Source: an uncultured Christensenella sp.
Lineage (GTDB): Bacteria > Bacillota > Clostridia > Christensenellales > Borkfalkiaceae
NCBI GenBank assembly: GCA_910586245.1
Contig: CAJUFY010000010.1
Location: 1 to 35,222 of the forward strand
Reading direction: 5' to 3'
DNA: 35,222 nt
Shown here: positions 15,612-21,800 of the stretch, piece after piece
Layout of the letters: each line of letters starts with the position of its first letter
How positions within the stretch are numbered: the stretch's first letter is position 1
The notes under the pieces: model-generated
What the model saw: only the letters and a program-made list of their open reading frames with translations
The model's database searches: none
Told to the model about the DNA's origin: nothing
Position numbers and translations under genes: made by a program

Positions 15612-15705
15612 TAAATTTATATTATAAATTTACAGCTTATAGGTGTGATTTGCTTGACATACACCTATTGAGTGTGATATTTTTATAATACAAAATTTCA
15701 GGAGG
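15612..15705. promoter_or_regulatory. divergent promoter/operator region of the XRE / Cys-rich cassette
   Basis: Two inverted repeats are present. One is a 21-base palindrome at 15612-15632, with arms taaatttata and tataaattta around one T; it covers the minus-strand -10 TATAAT (15626-15621). The other is ataggtgt (15639-15646)/acacctat (15661-15668), which straddles the plus-strand -35 TTGACA (15654-15659). The plus -10 is probably tatttt (15678-15683, 18-base spacer). gtgtgat recurs at 15643-15649 and 15672-15678. AGGAGG at 15700-15705 serves the plus gene. The layout suits autoregulating repressors controlling both directions. Confidence 0.7.
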
Positions 15706-15710
15706 TTATC

Positions 15711-15968
15711 ATGCAGGATATAAAGAAAAATTGTTATTCATGTCGATATTACAACCGGTATTACACGAGAGGGGTAAAAGAATTTCATCAAACAAATTTC
15801 GGATTTTGTTTTAAAAAGGAAAAAAACATCGTCGGTTGCAAAGCGTGCGAAAACTATGAATATCGGAAACCGAAGAAAAATCAAAAAATACTGTGCGTTT
15901 GTTTGAATAGTTTGTTGACTCAAATTTCGGAAATCCGAAAAATCTTCGAGGCGGCGGAACGTGAATAA
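15711..15968 (+). CDS. small Cys-rich protein (putative zinc-binding), first of pair
   Basis: 85 residues, function unknown. It starts CYSCRYYNRYYT, then GFCFKKEKNIVGCKACENYEYRK. The cysteines form a C-x2-C ... C ... C-x2-C pattern suited to one structural zinc, followed by a basic stretch and a hydrophobic/charged helical tail. No signal peptide. Preceded by a perfect AGGAGG at 5-base spacing. Its stop lies eight bases inside the next gene, so the two are coupled. Cysteine spacing and the YY motif match the next gene product, so they look like paralogues. AT-rich compared with flanking genes. Possibly a nucleic-acid-binding or regulatory protein; not shown. Confidence 0.7.
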   Translation: MQDIKKNCYSCRYYNRYYTRGVKEFHQTNFGFCFKKEKNIVGCKACENYEYRKPKKNQKILCVCLNSLLTQISEIRKIFEAAERE

Positions 15969-16197
15969 CAAAAAAATATGTAAATTTTGTCACCATTACA
16001 AACTCACGTTCGTCATTTACGAGTATTTGCCGATCAAGAGCGACGTCTTTTATTGTACGAAACGGAAAACGGTTGCAGAAGAGAATGACACCTGCACGTG
16101 TTGGCAAAAGAAGAGAGCGGAATACGACTTGTCTTTGCAACGATTCGAGCAAGCAGAAGAAGACGTTCGCGCACTGATCAACGCTCTGAAACAGTAA
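15961..16197 (+). CDS. small Cys-rich protein (putative zinc-binding), second of pair
   Basis: 78 residues from GTG 15961, overlapping the previous stop by eight bases. It opens CKFCHHYKLTF, then FYCTKRKTVAEENDTCTCW, giving C-x2-C ... C ... C-x-C. An amphipathic acidic helix fills the C-terminal third (about 53-78). The pattern resembles the upstream product, with the second Cys pair shortened. No homologue with known function is recognised. With the XRE pair and its operator it forms a self-contained four-gene cassette between housekeeping genes. Confidence 0.68.
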   Translation: MNNKKICKFCHHYKLTFVIYEYLPIKSDVFYCTKRKTVAEENDTCTCWQKKRAEYDLSLQRFEQAEEDVRALINALKQ

Positions 16198-16202
16198 AAA
16201 AA

Positions 16203-16226
16203 GCCCGCTATCGTTTGATAGCGGGC
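16203..16226. terminator. bidirectional terminator between the Cys-rich pair and the EF-G-like gene
   Basis: gcccgctatc (16203-16212) pairs with gatagcgggc (16217-16226) around gttt. The minus-strand side is followed by seven U's, so it mainly serves the EF-G-like gene; the plus-strand T run is short. Confidence 0.88.
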
Positions 16227-16236
16227 GTTTGGTTCT

Positions 16237-18279
16237 TTATTTCGCAAGCGATTGCAGTACGCTGTCGGGCGCCTGTTCGTAGCGGTTGAACGCTTCGGTA
16301 AATTTACCTCTGCCCTGCGTCATGGAGCGCAGCGAAGTTGCGTACGTCAGAATTTCGCCCTGAGGCGCTTCGGCGGTGATAATCTGCATTTCGTCCTGTA
16401 CGTCCATGCCGATGATTCTGCCGCGGCGTTTATTCAAATCTCCCAACACGTCGCCCACGTACTGATCGGGCACGCCGATTCTCAGCCGCATGATCGGTTC
16501 GAGCAAAACGGGAGAAGCGTTCTTCATTCCCTCTTTAAAGGCGATCTCCGCCGCCGATTTGAACGCCGCTTCCGAAGAGTCTACGTCGTGGTAGCTTCCG
16601 TCGTACAGAACCGCGCGCACGCGGATGACGGGATAGCCCGCCAGCACGCCCGTGGGCAGACATTCGAGAATGCCTTTTTCTACGGCGGGAATATACTGTT
16701 TGGGTACCGCGCCGCCCACAACCTCTTCGGCAAATTCAAAGTCTTTTTCGCACGGCTCGAAGCGCATTTTGCAGTGTCCGTACTGCCCGTGTCCGCCCGT
16801 CTGCTTTTTATATTTTCCTTCGGCAGTCGCGGTTTTGCGAATGGTTTCCTTGTAAGCCACGGCGGGCGTGCGCAGTTCGGCTTCCGCGCCGAATTTTGCT
16901 TTGAGTTTCTTTTTGATGATTTCAAGGTGGATTTCGCCCTGTCCGCCGATGAGCGTTTCGCCCGTATCGGGATTTTTCGTGACGGCAAAACTCTTGTCTT
17001 CTTCGGCAAGGCGTGCAAGCCCCGTAAACACTTTGTCTTCGGTGCCGCGCACCGCCGCCGAAACCGCCATGTGTAGCACGGGTTTCGGGAAGAGGATTTC
17101 GTCGAATTTTACGGGCGCGTCCTCGGTGCACAGCGTGTCGCCCGTGCCGGTTGCCGAAAGTTTGGATACGGCGCACAGATCGCCCGCGCCGACCGCGCTC
17201 ACCGCTTCGAGTTTTTTCCCTCTGACCAGATACAGCGCGTTGATCCGCTCCTGTGCGTTGGCGTTGGGATTGAATACGGTCATGCCCGCGGCGAGCGTGC
17301 CGCGGCAGACGCGCAGATAGTTCATTTTACCCACGAACGGATCGACTGCCGTTTTAAATACCTGCGCGCAGAAGGGGCCGTTTTCCTCGCAGGAAACGCC
17401 GACGACGGCGTCCTTCGCCAAATCGATCGCGGGGAGTTCGCGGCGTTCGGCGGCTTCCGGCATGTATTTTACGATTTCGTTCATCAAGTTGATGACGCCT
17501 TTATTCTGCAACGCGCTACCCGCCATAACGGGGATTACGTTGATGGAGAAAATTCCTTTCCGAATGCCGTGTATGGTGTCTTCGCGGGAAAGGAATCCGT
17601 CTTCGAAGTATTTTTCCAAGAGCACTTCGTCGTTTTCCGCGGCGGTTTCCATCAGCGAATGCTGCATAACGTCCAGATCGCGCTGATACGCTTCGGGTAC
17701 GGGAATCTCTTCGGGACCGACGCCCGTAAAGCGATAAGCTTTTCCCGTGAGCGCGTTTACCACGCCCGTCATTTTATTTCCTTCCATCATCGGAATCTGA
17801 ATCGGCGCGATTTTCCCTTTGTATGCTTCCTGCAAGGCGCGCACCGTGTTGTGGTAGTCGGCGTTTTCTTTGTCCATGCCGTTGATGAAAACGACGAGCG
17901 GCTTTTTCGCGCGCAGACATTGCGAAATCGCTTTTTCCGCGCCCACGGTGAGCGTACCGTTTGCCCCCGTAACGACGAGCGCCGCGCCGCACGCGCGCAT
18001 GGCTTCGTTGAATTCCCCTTCGAAGTCGTAAAAACCGGGCACGTCTAACAGGTTGAGTTTGACTCCGCCCCAGGTCGTGTACGCGAGCGAGAGAGAAATA
18101 GACATTTTCCGCGCGATTTCTTGCTCGTCGAAGTCGGAAACGGTCGTCCCGTTGTCCGTTCTGCCCATGCGTTCCACGGAACCGCCGTTAAAAAGAATGG
18201 CTTCCATAAGGGTGGTTTTTCCCTCGCCGCTGTGCCCTACTATGGCAATATTGCGGATATCTTTTGCCGAAACACTCAT
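16237..18279 (-). CDS. EF-G-like translational GTPase (atypical, not the main fusA)
   Basis: 680 residues with the five-domain layout of elongation factor G. G1 is GHSGEGKTTL near 15-24 and the C-terminal domains IV-V include GGHGQYGHCKMRF near 470. Two catalytic motifs differ from EF-G. G3 reads DVPGFYDF, so the Thr of DTPG is Val and the catalytic His is Phe. G4 reads NGMD instead of NKxD, losing the lysine that contacts guanine. Such EF-G-like proteins are a known side family of unclear role in translation or ribosome recycling. AGAGG precedes the start; its own promoter and terminator make it monocistronic, apart from str-operon genes. Confidence 0.88.
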   Translation of the reverse strand: MSVSAKDIRNIAIVGHSGEGKTTLMEAILFNGGSVERMGRTDNGTTVSDFDEQEIARKMSISLSLAYTTWGGVKLNLLDVPGFYDFEGEFNEAMRACGAALVVTGANGTLTVGAEKAISQCLRAKKPLVVFINGMDKENADYHNTVRALQEAYKGKIAPIQIPMMEGNKMTGVVNALTGKAYRFTGVGPEEIPVPEAYQRDLDVMQHSLMETAAENDEVLLEKYFEDGFLSREDTIHGIRKGIFSINVIPVMAGSALQNKGVINLMNEIVKYMPEAAERRELPAIDLAKDAVVGVSCEENGPFCAQVFKTAVDPFVGKMNYLRVCRGTLAAGMTVFNPNANAQERINALYLVRGKKLEAVSAVGAGDLCAVSKLSATGTGDTLCTEDAPVKFDEILFPKPVLHMAVSAAVRGTEDKVFTGLARLAEEDKSFAVTKNPDTGETLIGGQGEIHLEIIKKKLKAKFGAEAELRTPAVAYKETIRKTATAEGKYKKQTGGHGQYGHCKMRFEPCEKDFEFAEEVVGGAVPKQYIPAVEKGILECLPTGVLAGYPVIRVRAVLYDGSYHDVDSSEAAFKSAAEIAFKEGMKNASPVLLEPIMRLRIGVPDQYVGDVLGDLNKRRGRIIGMDVQDEMQIITAEAPQGEILTYATSLRSMTQGRGKFTEAFNRYEQAPDSVLQSLAK

Positions 18280-18327
18280 AATTTTACCTCTGTTTCAAAT
18301 TCGGCGGGCGCAAAACCCGCTGATTTC

Positions 18328-18355
18328 ATTATACCTTATATTTCGAAAAAATCAA
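18328..18355 (-). promoter_or_regulatory. sigma-A promoter of the EF-G-like gene
   Basis: Minus strand TTGATT (18355-18350), 16-base spacer, TATAAT (18333-18328). A short GC hairpin lies in the leader at about 18303-18320. The start codon is 49 bases after the -10 box. Confidence 0.75.
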
Positions 18356-18399
18356 TAGCAAATTGAAAATTTCTCGCAATATTTGCAAAAAAATATCGG

Positions 18400-19725
18400 T
18401 TGAATCGTGAAGATTTCCGTCATACAGCCGCCCGTAACGCGCCTTACGGACGAGAATTGCAAAAATATTATTATCAGTATGACGCAAACGGTAATATATC
18501 GACGATTCAGGTGCAAGGAAGTAATCCGCATATGGTGCGGTATTCGTACGATAAGCTGGGCAGATTGACGCGGGAAGACAATTCGTTTTTCGGGAAGAGC
18601 TACTTTTTTACCTACGACGACAACGGAAATATTTTAACCAAAGAAACAGCATATATTACGTGGGGAGATCACGTTGCGGGAAGCGGCGAAGTGATTGCTT
18701 ACGGGTATGAAGGGGATAAGCTGATTTCATACAATGGAACAAACCTCGCTTACGATAAAGTTGGAAATCCGACTGCTTATAAAAAAATGCGCGTTGTTTG
18801 GAAACGTGGCAGACAATTGAGCATATATAAAACGGCAAGACTCGAATACGACGGACAAGGCAGACGAACGAAAAAAAACAGTATCGTATATACGTACGAT
18901 AGCCGCGGGCGTTTGATTAAGAGTAGCGACGGTTTGGAATTTATTTACGACGTCACGGGCTTAACGGCGGTTCGATACGGCGGAACGGTTTATACGTATG
19001 CAAAAGACTTACAAGGCAATATCGTCGGGCTTCTTGACAGTCAGGGACATCTTGTGGTAGAATATTTTTACGATGCGTGGGGGAACCATATCGTACGGGA
19101 TGATTCCGGGGAAGTAAAAATCGGCGAAAAGAATCCGTTCAGATACCGCGGATATTACTATGACGTCGAAACGGGGTTCTATTATTTGCAGTCGCGGTAT
19201 TACGATCCCGAAGTTGGCAGATTTATTGCGATCGACAATATCGACTACGCCGATCCCGAAACAATCAACGGATTAAACTTATACGCTTATTGTAACAACA
19301 ATCCCGTTATGTTCGTTGATCCGACAGGGCATTTATTTTTATTCTGTTTGATCGCATTTATGATTACGGGGGCGCTGCTTGGCGGGCTTAAGAAAGGAGT
19401 AGAAGCATATAATAACGGCGCTCGTGGTTGGGAATTAGCGGGGAAAGTTGCGTTAGGCGTGGGGATCGGAACGGTTGTCGGCGCATTGACCGGTGCGGGG
19501 GTAGGAGCGGGAATTACCTTGATTGGAACCGGAGCGTCTGCTGTTGGCGGGGCATTTGCTCTGGCTGAAGGCGGCGCATTGAGCGCAGGGCTTGTTAGTG
19601 TTGGACAACTTGCATTAGGCGGTATTCTTGCTGTTGAAAGCCTTAAATTCGGCGGGAATATTTTGTTTTCCAAAAAAGATCCGATTATGTCTAACAAACC
19701 TCCGGTTTTTTTGGACGAACATTAA
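18400..19725 (+). CDS. orphan RHS/YD-repeat core fragment with hydrophobic post-core region
   Basis: Up to 441 residues; the start is uncertain (TTG 18400 has no convincing ribosome binding site, and the frame is open back to 18367). YD repeats such as YYYQYDANGNI and YSYDKLGRLTRED lead into the RHS-associated core GYYYDVETGFYYLQSRYYDP, ending at DPTGH (307-311). RHS proteins are normally over 1000 residues with a secretion module; here everything N-terminal is missing. After the core comes a Gly/Ala-rich hydrophobic stretch (about 312-420), which may be a membrane-insertion segment. The frame stops at 19723-19725 just after seven T's, while a toxin-like tip continues in the next frame. Confidence 0.8.
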   Translation: MNREDFRHTAARNAPYGRELQKYYYQYDANGNISTIQVQGSNPHMVRYSYDKLGRLTREDNSFFGKSYFFTYDDNGNILTKETAYITWGDHVAGSGEVIAYGYEGDKLISYNGTNLAYDKVGNPTAYKKMRVVWKRGRQLSIYKTARLEYDGQGRRTKKNSIVYTYDSRGRLIKSSDGLEFIYDVTGLTAVRYGGTVYTYAKDLQGNIVGLLDSQGHLVVEYFYDAWGNHIVRDDSGEVKIGEKNPFRYRGYYYDVETGFYYLQSRYYDPEVGRFIAIDNIDYADPETINGLNLYAYCNNNPVMFVDPTGHLFLFCLIAFMITGALLGGLKKGVEAYNNGARGWELAGKVALGVGIGTVVGALTGAGVGAGITLIGTGASAVGGAFALAEGGALSAGLVSVGQLALGGILAVESLKFGGNILFSKKDPIMSNKPPVFLDEH

Positions 19726-19891
19726 CGAAGGCTTACAAGTTTATAATGAATTTGGCGGTGATTCACATAAAGCTACGGAATTTTTATTAAATAAAAAATA
19801 CGGATATAAGCAATGGGATAAAGGCTCAAGAACTGAATATAATGCGCTGAAAAAATGGTTTGATCGAATAATTAGATTGTGGAAAAAATAA
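19713..19891 (+). pseudogene. frameshifted C-terminal toxin tip of the RHS protein
   Basis: About 60 codons in the +1 frame relative to the RHS gene. They encode INEGLQVYNEFGGDSHKATE, then LLNKKYGYKQWDKGSR and TEYNALKKWFDRIIRLWKK. The short basic tail after a hydrophobic post-core region resembles a polymorphic toxin tip; I cannot assign its activity. Removing one T from the run at 19706-19712 would fuse it to the RHS frame. It has no start codon or ribosome binding site of its own, so it is silent unless slippage or phase variation restores the frame. AT-rich and followed after 3 bases by the probable immunity gene. Confidence 0.6.
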
Positions 19892-19894
19892 ATT

Positions 19895-20350
19895 ATGCAA
19901 ATACAAGTATATCATTTGGAAAAATATAAATATTTCTATACAGATGTTTCAGACGGTGAGAGGGTTGAAGATCGTTTAACATTAGGCTTTTTTTCTAGTA
20001 AAAATGAGCTTGATTCAGCGATTGAAATATGTATAAGTTCAGGCATAAGTAAAGAAGATTTGAGGATACAGACGTATACGCTCAATTTGAGAAAACATCA
20101 GAAATATGTTTTTTTATTAAGTTACGGGTATTCTATAGAAAATGATTCTGATGGTAGCTATGTCGAATATTACGATATTTTTTCGCCGCAAAGCGATTTA
20201 AAAACATGTGTTCAATTAAAAGAAAAGCTTCTTAAAGAGGACAGATATCAAAAAAGAATTGACAAAATTTACGATTCAGAAATGCCGGACGGTTTTTGGA
20301 TAGAGCCTTATAAGCTGAATAGGCTTTATAATGTAGTTTCTATAAGTTGA
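19895..20350 (+). CDS. probable immunity protein for the RHS toxin tip
   Basis: 151 residues, no signal peptide, acidic and aromatic-rich, with strongly AT-rich coding. Starts 3 bases after the toxin-tip stop, the usual place for an immunity gene. Two similar halves can be seen: VYHLEKYKYF ... LGFFSSKNELDSAIE (about 5-45) and YVFLLSYGYS ... YDIFSPQSDLKTCVQ (about 70-108), the second ending GFWIEPYKLNRL. The strand-strand plus FSS-helix pattern resembles small DUF7336-like domains seen near polymorphic toxins, but this is recollection, not a search. The role is inferred mainly from position. Confidence 0.6.
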   Translation: MQIQVYHLEKYKYFYTDVSDGERVEDRLTLGFFSSKNELDSAIEICISSGISKEDLRIQTYTLNLRKHQKYVFLLSYGYSIENDSDGSYVEYYDIFSPQSDLKTCVQLKEKLLKEDRYQKRIDKIYDSEMPDGFWIEPYKLNRLYNVVSIS

Positions 20351-20444
20351 TCGCACGAAAGCGCTTAAAAAAATTGGGTAAGATAGTTAAACCATTTTTA
20401 TCGGCGGATTTTTCAGCGGGATACGATTGCAGGATAAAAAGTGG

Positions 20445-20473
20445 TTGACAAATTACGAAAAACCTTTTATAAT
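20445..20473 (+). promoter_or_regulatory. sigma-A promoter of pheST
   Basis: TTGACA (20445-20450), 17-base spacer, TATAAT (20468-20473): perfect consensus in both boxes. Transcription should start near 20480, at the beginning of the T-box leader. Confidence 0.9.
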
Positions 20474-20479
20474 ACTGCA

Positions 20480-20713
20480 AAAGGCAACGAAGCGGAAGAG
20501 ACGCGCACGGCCGTTCCGAATACAGAGAGCAATTTCGCAGGCTGAAAGAATTGCATCGGGATTCGCGCGGTATTCCCCCGCCAGCCGCCCGCCGAACGGA
20601 ACTTTAAGCGGAGCCGTATTCCTTGCGTTAAAAGGCAACGAGACGCAATTTTTTTGCGTGAAATTAGGTGGTACAGCGGATTTTTCGCCCTATGGAAACA
20701 TAGGGCGTTTTTT
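20480..20713 (+). ncRNA. T-box leader, phenylalanine-specific
   Basis: The stem I base pairs gcgc elements near 20500-20505 and 20565-20569. The specifier codon TTC lies at 20562-20564 in the expected 3' side of the internal loop. The conserved T-box aggtggtacagcg is at 20666-20678; its TGGT bulge complements the A-CCA end of tRNA-Phe. The terminator cgccctatg/catagggcg (20686-20694, 20699-20707) with six T's follows. Uncharged tRNA-Phe should favour the antiterminator and switch on pheST. Confidence 0.92.
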
Positions 20714-20737
20714 ATTCAAACAGGAACGGAGGATTTT

Positions 20738-21757
20738 ATGGAGCAGAACGAAGACGTCGTTTCCGAGGCTCGGTCGGAAGCGGAGGGCGCGCAGGACAGC
20801 CGCTCCCTTTACGAAGTAAAAATGAAATATCTGGGCAAAGCGGGTAAGGTGACGGGGCTGTTGAAGCGCATGAAAGAAGTCCCTGCGGAAGAGCGTCCCG
20901 CGTTCGGCAAGAGAATCAACGATTTGCGCGTAAAGCTCGAATCGCATTTTGCCGCGCTCGAAGAGAAAATGAAGCAGAAAGAACTTGCGCGGAAACTTGC
21001 GAGCGAACGGATCGACGTAACCATGCCGGGCAAACGCAGAGAAAAGGGCGCGGAGCATCCCGTGACGCGGGTGAAGAATCAGCTGATCGACATTTTCGCG
21101 GGGATGGGATTCGAAGTATTCGAGGGAACCGAAATCGAAAGCGAATACTATAATTTTACTGCGCTCAACACGCCCGCCGATCACCCCGCCCGCGACATGC
21201 AGGACACCTTTTACGTGACGGACGAATTTTTGCTCCGTACGCAGACGAGCGCGGGGCAGATCCGCATGATGGAAAAAAAGAGCCCGCCGATTAAGATGCT
21301 CTGTCCCGGCAGAGTGTTCCGTTCGGACGACGATGCGACGCATTCGCCGATGTTTCACCAGATGGAAGGGCTCGTCGTGGACAAGGGGGTTACGCTGTGC
21401 GATTTGCAGGGCATGCTCGACGAATTTGCCCGCGCGATGTTTTCCCGTTCGAGTAAGACGCGGCTCCGTCCCTCCTACTTCCCGTTTACCGAACCTTCGG
21501 TGGAAGTGGACGTTTCGTGCGCGGCGTGCGGCGGGAAAGGCTGCTCGCTTTGCAAGGGCACGGGTTGGATCGAAGTGCTCGGCGCGGGCATGGTCAACCG
21601 CCGCGTGCTGGAAAACTGCGGCGTCGATCCCGACGAGTATACGGGTTTTGCGTTCGGCATGGGGATCGAACGGATCGCGATGCTCAAATACGGAATCAAC
21701 AACATCAAGCTGCTCACCGAAAACGACGTGCGTTTTTTAAAGCAGTTTCAGGAGTGA
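20738..21757 (+). CDS. pheS: phenylalanine--tRNA ligase alpha subunit
   Basis: 339 residues from ATG 20738 with GGAGG at 20728-20732. The alpha chain carries the class II catalytic core of the (alpha-beta)2 enzyme. Seen: the N-terminal coiled-coil YLGKAGKVTGLLKRMKEV, motif 2 region CPGRVFRSDDDATHSPMFHQ near 190, FTEPSVEVDVSCAACGGKGC with the usual bacterial cysteine-rich insert, and motif 3 GFAFGMGIERIAML near 305. Regulated by the phenylalanine T-box directly upstream. pheT follows after 43 bases. Confidence 0.97.
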   Translation: MEQNEDVVSEARSEAEGAQDSRSLYEVKMKYLGKAGKVTGLLKRMKEVPAEERPAFGKRINDLRVKLESHFAALEEKMKQKELARKLASERIDVTMPGKRREKGAEHPVTRVKNQLIDIFAGMGFEVFEGTEIESEYYNFTALNTPADHPARDMQDTFYVTDEFLLRTQTSAGQIRMMEKKSPPIKMLCPGRVFRSDDDATHSPMFHQMEGLVVDKGVTLCDLQGMLDEFARAMFSRSSKTRLRPSYFPFTEPSVEVDVSCAACGGKGCSLCKGTGWIEVLGAGMVNRRVLENCGVDPDEYTGFAFGMGIERIAMLKYGINNIKLLTENDVRFLKQFQE

Positions 21758-21800
21758 CTCCCGCTTGTTCGGGAAATGAACGTTCAGGAGACGGAAACAT

